A DNA stretch of 64,000 nucleotides from Chromatiaceae bacterium (GCA_024639005.1 JAHEJD010000002.1:1-64000); one strand, 5' to 3'; positions 18,451 to 28,172 are shown, counted from the stretch's first letter. Program-made: numbers and translations. Notes: generated by a model from the letters alone, not told the origin.

Positions 18451-18621
18451 ATGGCAATTATCGCGACTCTGGCCGTCTTCGCGCTGGCGATGCTTGGCCT
18501 CGCGCTCGGCCTGTTCCTCACCGGCCGTCCGCTGCGCGGCTCCTGTGGCGTTAGCCACGATGAAGCCTGCGAAGGCCGATCCCTGTCGTGTATGGTGTGT
18601 CCGAACCGACGCCGTCCGTGA
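18451..18621 (+). CDS. nqrM: Na+-NQR maturation protein NqrM
   Basis: This small gene of 56 codons starts with ATG two bases after the nqrF stop. The product is one membrane helix (ATLAVFALAMLGLALGLFL) followed by a short Cys-rich tail with four cysteines, in SCGVSHDEAC and SCMVCPN. This is the signature of NqrM (DUF539), which is needed to deliver iron to the NqrD/NqrE centre. Position and cysteine pattern make the call firm despite the length. Confidence 0.93.
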   Translation: MAIIATLAVFALAMLGLALGLFLTGRPLRGSCGVSHDEACEGRSLSCMVCPNRRRP

Positions 18622-18716
18622 AAGAGCCAGTCATGAGGGTAGCCCGCTCTGGCGGTCCGAGGCGTTAGACTGGCACCCAGCGGAACCAGTGATCGCGAAA
18701 AGGCGGGGAGAAACGG

Positions 18717-19169
18717 ATGTTGGATTCGATTCGAAAACTGTTTTCTGGCGACACGGCGCAGACTGGCGACAATGAGGCAACGCTGCATCTGGCTGCCGCC
18801 ATTATCCTGATCGAAGTGGCCAAGTCTGATCGCAGCATTGACGACGAAGAGCTCCTTCGCCTGCGTGAAATGCTGAAACGCGACTGGCAGCTCAATGAGG
18901 CGGACCTGAGCGGCCTTATGGATGTCGCGCAGGATGCATCGAATGCCAACGCGTCGCTGAACGAGCATATCAAGCTGATCAACCGAAATTTCTCAGCAGC
19001 GCGCAAACTCGGTCTGGTCCGCAGCCTGTGGCAGGCGGCCTGTGCCGATGGCGATATCCACCACCGCGAGGACGTCTTCATCCAGCGCCTGGCGGACCTG
19101 TTGGAGGTACCGCAGGCTGAACTCATTCGCGCCAGGCAATGGGCACTTGATTCCGAAAAGGGAGAATGA
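18717..19169 (+). CDS. TerB-like (tellurite resistance B domain) protein
   Basis: This is a 150-residue all-helical protein. The TerB core runs from about residue 25 to 145, with the family's acidic helix pairs: EVAKSDRSIDDEELLRLREML and AACADGDIHHREDVFIQRLADLL. These D/E-rich turns are the presumed metal sites. TerB-domain proteins are commonly linked to stress or metal responses; no role is proven for stand-alone copies. GGGGAGAAACGG directly before the ATG is a good ribosome site. The PLP enzyme gene follows ~100 bases downstream. Confidence 0.8.
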   Translation: MLDSIRKLFSGDTAQTGDNEATLHLAAAIILIEVAKSDRSIDDEELLRLREMLKRDWQLNEADLSGLMDVAQDASNANASLNEHIKLINRNFSAARKLGLVRSLWQAACADGDIHHREDVFIQRLADLLEVPQAELIRARQWALDSEKGE

Positions 19170-19272
19170 CACCCGTATTCATGGTCTCGTCGTAACGTTG
19201 CTGGCGCTCGACGGACAATCGCCAGTCTTCCAAAACGCTCAAGATCATCGGCATGGGGCAAAGCGTCAAACC

Positions 19273-20931
19273 GTGGACGGATTGAGCAACACCGCAATCG
19301 CTCTGCACTACCTGCGCGAACAGATCGTCGGTGTCGATACCTTGGTTGAGACGCCTTTCGGGCAGCGGCTGATGCTCTATGCGGACTATACGGCCTCCGG
19401 TCGGTCTCTGTATTTTGTCGAGGATTATCTGCTGCGCCAGCAGCAGCTTTACGCGAACAGCCACACCGAAGACGATATCAGTGGACGAGCCACCACCGAG
19501 TTGCTGCATCAGGCGGAGGATCGCATAAAGCAGGCGGTCAATGCCGGCCCCGATGGGCGCATCATCACCTGCGGGACCGGTGCCACCGGCGCCATCGACC
19601 GCATGCAGCAGCTGGTGGGCGTGAAGCTGCCCGGCGCCAGTCGTGCACTGCTCAAAGGTCTTTTGCAGGGGTTTCTGGGTGAGCAGCAGGCAGCGGAGTT
19701 CGAGCGCTACTGCCAGCAGCATCAGCCGGTCGTGTTTGTCGGGCCCTACGAGCACCACTCCAATGAGGTCTCCTGGCGCGAAAGCCTGATTACCGTCGTC
19801 GAAGTGGCGCTGGCCGACGACGGTGGCATCGATCTGTATCACCTCGAAACACTGCTCCAGGAGCCCGCCTATCAGGGTCGTCTGCGCATCGGCTCATTCT
19901 CTGCAGCATCCAACGTTACCGGCATGCGTTCACCGATCTACGAGCTGGCCAAACTGCTGCATAAGTATGACGCCCTGGCGTTCTTCGACTACGCCGCGTC
20001 CGCGCCCTATGTACCGATTGATATGAATCCGTCACCTGATGAGGAGGGCATGGGCGCCTTCCTCGACGCCGTGTTTATTTCACCGCACAAGTTTCTGGGT
20101 GGGCCCGGATCAAGCGGTCTGCTGATATTCAACAAACGCTGTTACCATTCCGAGCTTCCCCCCAGCATTGCCGGTGGAGGCACTGTCGATTACGTAGGGG
20201 CGGCAGATCACGATTTCATCCATGATATTGAGGCGCGGGAGAAGGCCGGCACCCCTGGTATACTGCAGACACTGCGCGCGGCCCTGGCCTTTGAGGTGAA
20301 GGCGGCGGTCGGTATCGAGCGCATCGAACAGTGCGAGGCGGACATGGTCCGCCAGGCCCTGGCCCGCTGGGGTGCTAATCCGCGCATTGAGATCCTCGGC
20401 AATCCCGACCCGGAACGACGTGTCGGGATCGTGTCGTTCAATGTCAGGGACCCCAAGGGCCAGTATCTCCATCCCCGATTCGTCACGACACTGCTGAATG
20501 ATCTGTTCGGCATCCAGAGCAGGGCCGGTTGCTCCTGCGCCGGCCCTTATGGCCACCAGTTGCTGGGAATAGACGAACAGAGGGCAGCGCAATACCGGTC
20601 CTGGATTACCCGCGGATATTACGGCGTCAAACCCGGCTGGTGTCGCGTCGGCTTCCATTATGTGTTCGATGCGGCCGAAGTGGAGTATCTGCTGGCCTGC
20701 GTCGACTTCGTCGCCGAGCATGGCCACCGCTTTGTCCATCAGTATCGCTTCGATGCCAGAAGTGGCGCCTGGCGTCACAAGCAGTGGCGACAGCGGCCCA
20801 TGTCGTTCTCGCTCGGCGAGGCGCTACAGGTCGATCGGATTCAACCGCAGGCGCTGACTGAGGCGGTACGGAGACAACGCTATAAGGCCTATCTCGAACA
20901 GGCCGCGGGGATGGCTGAACAGCTAGCCTGA
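19273..20931 (+). CDS. Class-V fold PLP-dependent aminotransferase / cysteine-desulfurase-like enzyme
   Basis: This 552-residue enzyme of the class-V aminotransferase superfamily has visible PLP-site sequence: TCGTGATGAIDR near residue 100, an Asp in AFFDYAASAP, and the lysine in FISPHKFLGGPGSSG that should form the Schiff base. RAGCSCAGPYGH contains two Cys where cysteine desulfurases have their loop Cys. It is longer than IscS or SufS (~400 residues), with a C-terminal extension of ~100 residues. The substrate is unknown. The start is uncertain: GTG 19273 is chosen because sequence before it overlaps terB and looks random. The stop codon lies inside a dispersed TAGCCTG repeat. Confidence 0.8.
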   Translation: MDGLSNTAIALHYLREQIVGVDTLVETPFGQRLMLYADYTASGRSLYFVEDYLLRQQQLYANSHTEDDISGRATTELLHQAEDRIKQAVNAGPDGRIITCGTGATGAIDRMQQLVGVKLPGASRALLKGLLQGFLGEQQAAEFERYCQQHQPVVFVGPYEHHSNEVSWRESLITVVEVALADDGGIDLYHLETLLQEPAYQGRLRIGSFSAASNVTGMRSPIYELAKLLHKYDALAFFDYAASAPYVPIDMNPSPDEEGMGAFLDAVFISPHKFLGGPGSSGLLIFNKRCYHSELPPSIAGGGTVDYVGAADHDFIHDIEAREKAGTPGILQTLRAALAFEVKAAVGIERIEQCEADMVRQALARWGANPRIEILGNPDPERRVGIVSFNVRDPKGQYLHPRFVTTLLNDLFGIQSRAGCSCAGPYGHQLLGIDEQRAAQYRSWITRGYYGVKPGWCRVGFHYVFDAAEVEYLLACVDFVAEHGHRFVHQYRFDARSGAWRHKQWRQRPMSFSLGEALQVDRIQPQALTEAVRRQRYKAYLEQAAGMAEQLA

Positions 20932-20943
20932 AAATCTCACCGG
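20924..20943 (+). repeat. Dispersed repeat TAGCCTGAAAATCTCACCGG, copy 1
   Basis: This 20-base unit spans the stop codon of the PLP enzyme gene (the TGA at 20929-20931). An identical copy lies at 21680-21699, and near-identical forms (CAAAT instead of AAAAT) form an inverted pair at 33664-33738. Confidence 0.7.
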
Positions 20944-20960
20944 CCGGCCAGTGCAATGTC

Positions 20961-21569
20961 TCAGTGTCGTAAGCGCCGCTCGTCGCCGGGCTGCCGGCGG
21001 CGCATAAGATAGCCGCCCACTGCGCCACCGACACCCGTGAGTGTGAGCAGCCCGAGGGTGACAAAGTTGGCGACCATCATCACGACTCCGAAGGTCGCGG
21101 CCGCCGCGAAAGCGGCGCTCACTTTCAGGTTAGCGCGTGAATGGGCCTTCTGAGTCTCGCGGGCGATGGCTTTCTGACTCTGGCGAACGATGCGGGTCTT
21201 GTCCTTCTCGGCCTTCACCCGTAGATCCTCACGCTCCCGCGCGAGGACCAGGCGCTCGTGCTCCATGTCCCCCCGCAGCCGCTCTGTCCGTTTATGCGCA
21301 AGGTGCCCGGCCAGTGAGACCAGCCAGAAGGCGGCCACCAACCCAACGACACCCAACGGCAGCGCGAGCCGCCACCAGTGGGCGGCATCTGCGCCGAGCG
21401 GCGTCAGCAGCGTCAGCGTCACGGTGGCGACCTGGATCAGCAGGATGGCCGCAAGAAAACGCAGCAACAGGCCCGTCTGTGAGGCGCGTGAGCTGCTTCT
21501 GGGCGGCTTTTGCGGCGGCTTCTGCGGCGACTTTCCGGGCAACAGCTTCATCGGTGCGGGGTGACGCAT
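20961..21569 (-). CDS. Uncharacterised membrane protein with central coiled coil
   Basis: The 202-residue product has two N-terminal helices (residues ~32-56 and 67-88), a long basic coiled coil (residues ~92-148, HKRTERLRGDMEHERLVLAREREDL as its opening, many Arg/Lys/Glu), and a C-terminal hydrophobic pair (residues ~152-190). The start could also be Met7. No family was recognised. The topology, with a charged cytoplasmic helix between membrane pairs, suggests a scaffold or channel-like accessory protein, but this is an inference. Confidence 0.6.
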   Translation of the reverse strand: MRHPAPMKLLPGKSPQKPPQKPPRSSSRASQTGLLLRFLAAILLIQVATVTLTLLTPLGADAAHWWRLALPLGVVGLVAAFWLVSLAGHLAHKRTERLRGDMEHERLVLAREREDLRVKAEKDKTRIVRQSQKAIARETQKAHSRANLKVSAAFAAAATFGVVMMVANFVTLGLLTLTGVGGAVGGYLMRRRQPGDERRLRH

Positions 21570-21922
21570 CGAACCGGCTCAGGCGGACCCGGCCGCGCCG
21601 GACTTCGTTTCGCAGAATCGTTGCAATAGCGAATCCGTGTGGGGCGAGAGAATATAGGGAGGTGGCATGCGGGCTCCTCTAGCCTGAAAATCTCACCGGA
21701 GTTTAAGCCGGTATGCGGTCCCGGCGCACATCAAAATATCGGACTGTCGCTGCCACGCCTCGGTCATCCCTCGGCGCCGGCATGCCTGCAGGATGGGCAC
21801 GGCGTCAGCAAGACCCGCGCCGCGAACGCAGATCCCACTGATCTTTACTATGTTTAAGGTATTCAAATTCGGGAGTATTCTGTCCGTATGGCCGGCAACC
21901 CCTGAAGCACCCCGAGGTACCG
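21570..21922. other. Gap between divergent uncharacterised genes
   Basis: No gene was found in these ~350 bases. It holds one copy of the TAGCCTG repeat (21680-21699). Presumably both flanking genes have their promoters here. Confidence 0.5.
21680..21699 (+). repeat. Dispersed repeat TAGCCTGAAAATCTCACCGG, copy 2
   Basis: This is an exact match over 20 bases to 20924-20943. The stretch between the two copies contains exactly one gene, the membrane protein at 20961-21569. Confidence 0.7.
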
Positions 21923-22441
21923 ATGACGCCGCTACGAAAAAGATTACGCTCGCACCTGTCCCTGCTCTCTCTGATTGCAGTCATGACCCTGCCCCAGTGG
22001 GCCCCAGCGGATCCAGGCAGAGTCATCGAATTGAGCGATGGGAGCCGGATATCCGGTGACATCGTCGATTACAGCAACGGAACCTACACCATCGAGTCGG
22101 AGTCGCTCGGCAGACTGCTGCTGGACGACGCACAAATTCGTTCGATTCGGTCTGGATTCCCAGGGTCAGAGCGTGCAGAGGGCCTGCATTCAACATTGCC
22201 GGCACCTGCGGCGCTGACCCAGTTGGAACAGATCAGGCATCGGATCATGTCGAACCCCGACGTACTCGCTCAGGTCATGTCGCTGCAGCAAGACCCCGAA
22301 CTGCTTGCCATTCTCAACGACCCGCAGATAATGCAGGCCGTGATGTCTGGCCAGATCAGCGTCCTGCAGAATCATCCAAAGATCAATCAGCTGCAGAACA
22401 ATCCGACCGTCCAGTCGATTATGCGGACACTCAACCCCTAG
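21923..22441 (+). CDS. Exported protein with STI1-like C-terminal repeat
   Basis: This is a 172-residue protein with a signal peptide (residues 1-29, ending WAPADP). A short beta segment of the kind seen in small SH3-like or DUF modules follows (IELSDGSRISGDIVDYSNGTY, residues ~34-65). The C-terminal 65 residues are helical, with repeated Asn-Pro/Asp-Pro turns: MSNPDVLAQVMSLQQDPELL, LNDPQIMQAVMSGQ, LQNHPKI, NNPTVQSIM. This pattern is like the STI1/DP motifs of eukaryotic chaperone adaptors such as Sti1 and ubiquilin. The function of the motif in bacterial exported proteins is not established. It appears to be a single gene. Confidence 0.7.
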   Translation: MTPLRKRLRSHLSLLSLIAVMTLPQWAPADPGRVIELSDGSRISGDIVDYSNGTYTIESESLGRLLLDDAQIRSIRSGFPGSERAEGLHSTLPAPAALTQLEQIRHRIMSNPDVLAQVMSLQQDPELLAILNDPQIMQAVMSGQISVLQNHPKINQLQNNPTVQSIMRTLNP

Positions 22442-22495
22442 CCCGCCTGAGGCTGACGCTGTGGCTGTCGCCTGACGCACCCTGCCATCGCGTCG

Positions 22496-22750
22496 TTATC
22501 GGATGGTGAAATCCAGCTCTCGATCGATTGAGCCATCTTCTCTAAGGATGGCATGCTGTTCACCCGACGGATCGACCAGTATCACGATCTGATCTTGGAA
22601 GAGCGGCCTGCGGACAAACTTTATTGCCCACCCGAATCCCTGCAGTTGTGCCAGCGCATGGCGTTGCAGTTCCGTCAATCGTGCCTTGATATCCTTGGGG
22701 ATAGCGTCGACACCTATCCGACGTTCGTTCGATGTATCGGTAGCATCCAT
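22496..22750 (-). CDS. Conserved small protein of unknown function
   Basis: This 84-residue soluble protein has a helical first half (IPKDIKARLTELQRHALAQLQ) followed by beta-strand sequence (GWAIKFVRRPLFQDQIVILVDPSGEQHAIL). It resembles small conserved hypothetical proteins in gammaproteobacteria, but no function is known to me. The composition is normal for the region. Confidence 0.6.
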   Translation of the reverse strand: MDATDTSNERRIGVDAIPKDIKARLTELQRHALAQLQGFGWAIKFVRRPLFQDQIVILVDPSGEQHAILREDGSIDRELDFTIR

Positions 22751-22929
22751 TCGAGTCCGCCTGTATTGGGGCAGAAAACGCCCATATCAGACGGTTTGTC
22801 GGCAATTCGAGACTCGACTTTAGATACGGGGCAGGAGTCTGGCCTGAACCCAACCGTGCGGTAGAAGTGCCCCCTCGTCGCTCTTTGAATCACCGCGGAG
22901 GCGACGCTGGACTCATCGGCAACGCTGCA

Positions 22930-23448
22930 TCAGCGGGTCAGGGTCCTGGGAATGCGCAGTGGGCGGGATACCCCCGTTGGCGCCGTAACAGGCGGGGCGC
23001 CTCGAGTTCCCCGCGATTGCATTCTGAATCGATTGAGCTGGTGCTGCTGTTCAAGTTGAAACTGCCGCTGCCGTCCGATGCCGTCGAGTCGGCTGGGCCT
23101 ATAAGGGGGCTGCGCAGTCCGGGCACGTCGATTGAGCAACAGCAGTTCACGGCGCTGGCCTTCTTGCAAGACCCGCTGCTCCCTCTGTTGCTGGCGATCG
23201 CGCTGCCGCTGCACAGAATACGGTACCGGATCAAACACTTCCTCTTCCGTGGCGGGCGGTTGTTGCATGTCCCTGAGTCTCTCCTGATTTGCCCGATTGA
23301 GCTGCATGAGCTGCGGGAGGCTTGCGATGGGCGGATCAGCCCTCACCGGCGGCGCAGACAGTAGCGCACCGCAGATAAGTGCTGCGAGAGATCTCGTGGA
23401 GATCGAAAATCTTCGGTCGGTGCAATCCGAAAAATTGACCCGGTTCAT
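22930..23448 (-). CDS. Uncharacterised exported Arg/Gln-rich protein
   Basis: The product is about 172 residues with an N-terminal signal-like stretch (ISTRSLAALICGALLSAPPVRA). A Gln/Arg-rich, mostly helical and low-complexity mature part follows (SVQRQRDRQQQREQRVLQEGQ, then QRQFQLEQQHQLNRF). The start is taken at ATG 23448, because the frame upstream would run into rnhA. No domain was recognised. It could be a nucleic-acid-binding or envelope protein; the compositional bias prevents a call. Confidence 0.55.
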   Translation of the reverse strand: MNRVNFSDCTDRRFSISTRSLAALICGALLSAPPVRADPPIASLPQLMQLNRANQERLRDMQQPPATEEEVFDPVPYSVQRQRDRQQQREQRVLQEGQRRELLLLNRRARTAQPPYRPSRLDGIGRQRQFQLEQQHQLNRFRMQSRGTRGAPPVTAPTGVSRPLRIPRTLTR

Positions 23449-23464
23449 CGACTGAGAATAACAC

Positions 23465-23905
23465 CTAGCGAACGACCTGATCGATGCCACGATTGGCGAG
23501 GGCGTCCGCACGCTCGTTTTCTGGATGACCGCTGTGACCCTTCACCCAATGCCAACTCACCCTGTGCCGAGCCACTGCCTCATCGAGTAACCGCCACAGA
23601 TCGTCGTTCTTGACCGGTTTTCTGGCCGCAGTCCGCCATCCATTGCGCTTCCAGTTGTGGATCCACTGGGTGATCCCGTTCTTTACGTACTGCGAATCGG
23701 TTGTCACGTCGACGTGGCAAGGGCGCTTGAGCGCCTGCAGCCCCTTGATCACCGCCATCAGCTCCATACGATTGTTCGTGGTCAGGGCCGCGCCGCCGTG
23801 CAGCTCCTTCTCGCTATGCTGAAAGCGCAATACTGCGCCCCAGCCCCCTGGGCCGGGATTGCCGCGACAGGCACCATCGGTAAACAGCGCGACACGATCA
23901 GGCAT
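23465..23905 (-). CDS. rnhA: Ribonuclease HI
   Basis: RNase HI cleaves the RNA strand of RNA-DNA hybrids. At 146 residues it has the normal length. The catalytic acidic residues are in place: Asp10 in [12 protein letters not shown], Glu in NNRMELMAV, Asp in [10 protein letters not shown], and the late Asp in NERADALAN. The conserved His-loop [11 protein letters not shown] is also present. The start overlaps the end of the upstream methyltransferase gene by eight bases, so the two are coupled. In many gammaproteobacteria dnaQ lies beside rnhA; here it does not. Confidence 0.97.
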   Translation of the reverse strand: MPDRVALFTDGACRGNPGPGGWGAVLRFQHSEKELHGGAALTTNNRMELMAVIKGLQALKRPCHVDVTTDSQYVKNGITQWIHNWKRNGWRTAARKPVKNDDLWRLLDEAVARHRVSWHWVKGHSGHPENERADALANRGIDQVVR

Positions 23906-24659
23906 CCTTGATCTCTCGCACCGTGGGTTCGATTGCCCGCGGACCCACCACCCGCAGGCGCGACCAGTGCTGGCGGATTGGGGTAACGCGAGATACGCGT
24001 TTCACCGCCCTGACGACGTATACGCCGGCCAGCATGGGCCACACGCGTCGCCCTACGATTTCTATCTTCTCGAAACGGCCTTTTCGGGTAGGCGGCCGAA
24101 ACTCCATAACGTCCATTCGTTCAATCCGGAAGCCCAACAGCGTCAACCAGTCGTTGAGTCGCGGGTAGGACAAGAAATGCCCGCACCATGGAATTGCCCC
24201 ACGCCAACGTCCAAACAGGCGCCACAGCCCCCAGAGGCTATAAGGATTGAATCCCGCCACGATCACCCGTCCCTCCGGAATAAGGACACGCTCGACCTCA
24301 CGCAAGACCTGGTGGGGATCCGGCGAAAAGTCTAGCGTATGGATCAGGAGTACAGCGTCCACACTGTCAGACGCGACTGGAAGGCGACGGCCTTCGCCGA
24401 CGATAACGCTTGCGCTTCCCGTCGTAACGCGATGGCTGACCAGTGTCTTGCGCGAAATCGGGCAATTTGCCAGGTAGGCCGTATCGGCGCCGAGCTCACC
24501 CAGCTGCAGCAGCTGATAACCGAATAGATCTGACACCATCGCTGCCAATGCCGCGCGTTCCTGTTCAGCGATCCGCGTTCCCGGCTGCACTGCAAACCAA
24601 TCCACAAGCCGCTGGCCCGTTTCACTGCTATCTTTGTCACGTGTTCTGGACTGAGACAT
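23898..24659 (-). CDS. SAM-dependent class I methyltransferase (YafS-like)
   Basis: This 253-residue methyltransferase is of the type encoded next to rnhA in many gammaproteobacteria (E. coli YafS). The post-I region [42 protein letters not shown] is typical of methyltransferase-11 enzymes. Motif I is weak ([10 protein letters not shown]). The start at ATG 24659 gives [12 protein letters not shown]; an upstream start is possible. The methyl acceptor is unknown. It is divergent from the mltD-like gene, with only ~50 bases between. Confidence 0.82.
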   Translation of the reverse strand: MSQSRTRDKDSSETGQRLVDWFAVQPGTRIAEQERAALAAMVSDLFGYQLLQLGELGADTAYLANCPISRKTLVSHRVTTGSASVIVGEGRRLPVASDSVDAVLLIHTLDFSPDPHQVLREVERVLIPEGRVIVAGFNPYSLWGLWRLFGRWRGAIPWCGHFLSYPRLNDWLTLLGFRIERMDVMEFRPPTRKGRFEKIEIVGRRVWPMLAGVYVVRAVKRVSRVTPIRQHWSRLRVVGPRAIEPTVREIKDA

Positions 24660-24710
24660 CGTGCTGCCGTCGCTGGAACCCCCGTGCCGCATTTCGTATA
24701 TTCATCGCTG

Positions 24711-26126
24711 ATGACAACCGCGCACCACACGACTGATTCTGAACAAAGCATACGCCGTCGGCAACGATCGCGGTTCCTTATTACAGTATTTGGTCTGTTT
24801 GCCCCGTTGGCGCTTTCCGGATGCATGACGCAGGAGATCCGCCCCGCTGAACCGACCACGCAGTCAGCGCCACTGCGTCCGCAAGCAGCGCCGGTGGTTA
24901 CAGCCGACGAACCGGTTGAATCGCCGCCTCCTGCAATGCCGACCGCAGAGGTTATCGCCGACCAGGAAATATGGTCACGTCTCCGAGAAGGTTTTCGACT
25001 GCATCCGGGCTCGCACCCGCGGATCGATCGAGAGATCCGCCGACTGCAGCGCTCGTCGAGCGCCTTTCAAGGGTTGATGGAGCGCTCACGCCCCTATATC
25101 CACTACATACTCGATGCTGTGGAACAGGCCGGCCTGCCCACCGAGCTTGCGCTACTACCCGCCGTTGAAAGCGGATTTAAAGTCCACGTCTATTCTCCGG
25201 ATGGCGCCGCCGGTCTGTGGCAGTTCATGCCTGCTACCGGCGGGATGTTGGGACTAAAGCGGGACTGGTGGTACGACGGTCGGCGCACGGTCCGTGCGTC
25301 CACGGCAGCGGCCATCGCCTATCTGCAAAAGCTCGAGGCGCGTTTTTCGGGTAATTGGGAGTATGCCCTGGCCGCTTACAACGCCGGGGCACGAACCGTT
25401 GGCCGGGCGATCCAACGCGCCAGACGTCGTGGTGAAGCGACCGATTTCTGGTCGCTCGATCTACCCAGCGAGACCGACCACTACGTACCCCGCCTGTTCG
25501 CACTGACGGCGATAATCGCCGATCCGGAGAAATACGGCATGGTGCTTCCCGAGATCGTCGATCGCCCATTCTTCGTCGCGGTCGACACCGGCGGACAGAT
25601 CGATCTTACGATTGCTGCGCAGCTTGCCGATATCCCGGTCGAACGGCTGTTGCGGCTGAATGCGGGCCACAAACGCTGGGCCAGCCGGCCGGGTGAACCG
25701 CATGAACTGCTCGTACCTGTCAACAAGGCCGAGGGCTTTCAAGAGGCCCTGGCGCAACTACCGGCCGACGAGCGACTGCGCTGGCAACGCCATACCGTCG
25801 TTCGCGGAGACAGCCTAAACCGAATCGCACGCCGATACGAAGTGTCGGTGGCTGCCATTCGCCACGCCAACCATCTCAAGGATTCTCGCATCCGAGCCGG
25901 CAAGGTACTGCTTATCCCATTGTCGGAAACGGTTGGCTTCGCGAATACCGCATCTAACCCGTTGGCGCGGCAACGGCTGCGTTATCTCGTGCGCAAGGGG
26001 GATTCCCTCTACACCATAGCGCGGCGTTTTCAGGTCTCCATCGCCGATCTCAAACGTTGGAACCGGGTCGGCCGGTATATCCATCCTGGCGAAAGGCTAA
26101 CCTTGTTCATCGAGCCCGGCGCCTGA
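24711..26126 (+). CDS. mltD: Membrane-bound lytic murein transglycosylase D (MltD-like)
   Basis: This outer-membrane lipoprotein cleaves peptidoglycan strands with formation of anhydromuramic ends. The lipobox LSGC lies about 38 residues from the chosen ATG; a GTG at 24684 is an alternative start. The lytic transglycosylase domain (residues ~125-260) contains the catalytic Glu in LPAVESGFK and the conserved GAAGLWQFMPATG and YNAG segments. Two LysM cell-wall-binding repeats follow near the end, each starting with a GDSL (VVRGDSLNRIA and VRKGDSLYTIA). E. coli MltD also has two LysM units, so the architecture fits. Confidence 0.93.
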   Translation: MTTAHHTTDSEQSIRRRQRSRFLITVFGLFAPLALSGCMTQEIRPAEPTTQSAPLRPQAAPVVTADEPVESPPPAMPTAEVIADQEIWSRLREGFRLHPGSHPRIDREIRRLQRSSSAFQGLMERSRPYIHYILDAVEQAGLPTELALLPAVESGFKVHVYSPDGAAGLWQFMPATGGMLGLKRDWWYDGRRTVRASTAAAIAYLQKLEARFSGNWEYALAAYNAGARTVGRAIQRARRRGEATDFWSLDLPSETDHYVPRLFALTAIIADPEKYGMVLPEIVDRPFFVAVDTGGQIDLTIAAQLADIPVERLLRLNAGHKRWASRPGEPHELLVPVNKAEGFQEALAQLPADERLRWQRHTVVRGDSLNRIARRYEVSVAAIRHANHLKDSRIRAGKVLLIPLSETVGFANTASNPLARQRLRYLVRKGDSLYTIARRFQVSIADLKRWNRVGRYIHPGERLTLFIEPGA

Positions 26127-26138
26127 ATCGGAACCTCA

Positions 26139-28172
26139 TTACTGCGGCGACATCAGCCAGCAGCTTACCCGCCTGCCGGGCTCGACCTCTATTGTTTCCG
26201 GATAGCGTTCACGGCACACTGCGCGGGCGTGCGGACAGCGTGGATGAAAATGACAGCCCGTCGGCGGATCGATGGGTGACGGCATGTCGCCCTGTAGCTT
26301 AATGACCTCGCGCTCATGCGCCGGATCCGGCACCGGCACGGCGCTCAACAACGCGGCAGTGTAGGGATGCAGCGGATTCTCCAAGACCTTGCCCACCTCT
26401 CCATACTCTACGATCCGCCCGAGATACATTACCGCAACCTCATGCGCCAGATAGGCGACTACGGAGATATTGTGGGTGATGAAGAGGTAAGACAGCCCCA
26501 GCTCCGCCTGTAGCTCTTTCAGCAGGTTGAGGACCTGAGCCTGAACCGACACGTCCAATGCACTCGTCGGCTCATCGCAGACAATCAGTCGTGGCTCGAG
26601 TGCGAGTGCGCGGGCGATAGCGATACGCTGGCGCTGTCCACCCGAAAATTCATGCGGGTAGCGGTCGGCGGCCGCTGGCTGCATCCCCACCTGCCCGAGC
26701 AGGCGCTCGACCAACAAGCGTCGCTGCTTGCGGTCGCCACCGATGCCCTGCGCAATCATACCCTCGGCGACAATATCTTCGACCAGCATCCGTGGGTTCA
26801 TCGAGGAGGCCGGATCCTGAAAAATGATCTGGAACTCACGCCGCAGGCGGCGCAGACGGCGCCCGCGTACGTTCGCCAGGTCGTCACCATCGAAAAGAAT
26901 CTGGCCATCGGTCAGGCGATTCAACTGGATGATCGCCTTGCCGACCGTAGTCTTGCCGCAGCCCGATTCACCCACTAATGCAACGGTACAGCCGCTGTCG
27001 ATCTTAAGGTCTACGCCGTCTACCGCCTTCACCTGGCCAGCGACACGACGCAACACGCCTTTGTGAATCGGAAAATGCACCTTTAGGCGCCGGACATCGA
27101 GCAAGGCCTTCCCGGCTGCTGCCTGGCTGTGCCGCGTGGGGAGCGCCGGCGCGACGGATTCAGGCACTTCCTCCGGTGCCAGATGGCAGCGGTAGCCGCT
27201 TTGTGCCTTGCCGCGCCAGGGTGGCAGCTGCGTGCGGCAGCGGTCGTGGGCAAACTCGCAGCGATCAGCGAATCGGCAGCAATCAAACGCCTGGTTAAGT
27301 GACGGCACGATTCCGGGAATGACATCCAGGCCCTGGTGGCGTTTCTCCGCCTTGGGGACTGAACGGAACAGTTTGCGACTGTAGGGGTGAACCGGATTCT
27401 GGAAAAAGCCCTCAACATCGTTGATCTCCATCATCTGACCCGCATACATAACGCCTACCCGATCGGCCATCTCCGCGACCACACCAAGGTCGTGGGTGAT
27501 CAACATAATCGACATACCCGTATCACGCTGCAGCTGCTTGAGAAGATCGAGTACCTGCGCCTGTATGGTTACGTCCAACGCCGTGGTGGGCTCATCGGCA
27601 ATCAGCAGCTCCGGCCGCCCGGCCAACGCCATCGCAATCATGATCCGCTGCTTCATACCACCCGACAGCTGGTGGGGATAGTCTCGGGTGCGACGCTGCG
27701 GATCCGGAATGCCGACCGCGCGGAACAACTCCACGACGCGCTCTTCTATCCGGCCGCGGCTTTCCCTGTCGTGCAGGCGCACCGCCTCCGCCACCTGCTC
27801 ACCCACGGTCATCACCGGATTGAGTGAGGTCATGGGCTCCTGAAAGATCATGCCGATACGTCCGCCGCGCTCGGAACGCATCTCCGCCTCGGATAACGCA
27901 CGCAACGACTGCCCGTCGAGCCGTATGTCGCCCCCGACGATTCGCCCCGAATGTGGCAACAGGCGCATTATGGAAAGCGCAATCATCGATTTGCCACATC
28001 CGGATTCACCGAGCAGCACGAAGGTTTCGCCGCGCTGGATATTCAGGCTCACTTCGTCAACCGCGCGCACCGGGGAAGTCTCGCTACCAAGGTGGGTCGT
28101 CAGCTTATCCAGTGTCAGCAAGGCCTCGGTAGGCGCCGGCTGGGCACTCATGACGTTTTCGATCAGGCTCAT
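26139..28172 (-). CDS. Peptide ABC transporter ATP-binding protein, fused two-domain
   Basis: A single 677-residue protein contains both ATPases of a Dpp/Opp-type importer. Half 1 has Walker A GESGCGKS, signature LSGGMKQR and Walker B LLIADEPT. Half 2 has [16 protein letters not shown] and LIVCDEPT. Each half ends in the Cys-containing oligopeptide-transporter tail ([14 protein letters not shown] and [14 protein letters not shown]). The ATG at 28172 overlaps the permease stop by four bases (ATGA). Gene order SBP-permease-permease-fused ATPase is as in E. coli yejABEF, although each Yej component is shorter. Confidence 0.94.
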   Translation of the reverse strand: MSLIENVMSAQPAPTEALLTLDKLTTHLGSETSPVRAVDEVSLNIQRGETFVLLGESGCGKSMIALSIMRLLPHSGRIVGGDIRLDGQSLRALSEAEMRSERGGRIGMIFQEPMTSLNPVMTVGEQVAEAVRLHDRESRGRIEERVVELFRAVGIPDPQRRTRDYPHQLSGGMKQRIMIAMALAGRPELLIADEPTTALDVTIQAQVLDLLKQLQRDTGMSIMLITHDLGVVAEMADRVGVMYAGQMMEINDVEGFFQNPVHPYSRKLFRSVPKAEKRHQGLDVIPGIVPSLNQAFDCCRFADRCEFAHDRCRTQLPPWRGKAQSGYRCHLAPEEVPESVAPALPTRHSQAAAGKALLDVRRLKVHFPIHKGVLRRVAGQVKAVDGVDLKIDSGCTVALVGESGCGKTTVGKAIIQLNRLTDGQILFDGDDLANVRGRRLRRLRREFQIIFQDPASSMNPRMLVEDIVAEGMIAQGIGGDRKQRRLLVERLLGQVGMQPAAADRYPHEFSGGQRQRIAIARALALEPRLIVCDEPTSALDVSVQAQVLNLLKELQAELGLSYLFITHNISVVAYLAHEVAVMYLGRIVEYGEVGKVLENPLHPYTAALLSAVPVPDPAHEREVIKLQGDMPSPIDPPTGCHFHPRCPHARAVCRERYPETIEVEPGRRVSCWLMSPQ

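Noticed and set aside
19042-19272. Longer N-terminus of the class-V PLP enzyme
   Set aside because: This part overlaps the TerB gene in another frame and reads as low-complexity Ala/Arg/Ser sequence without similarity to the enzyme.
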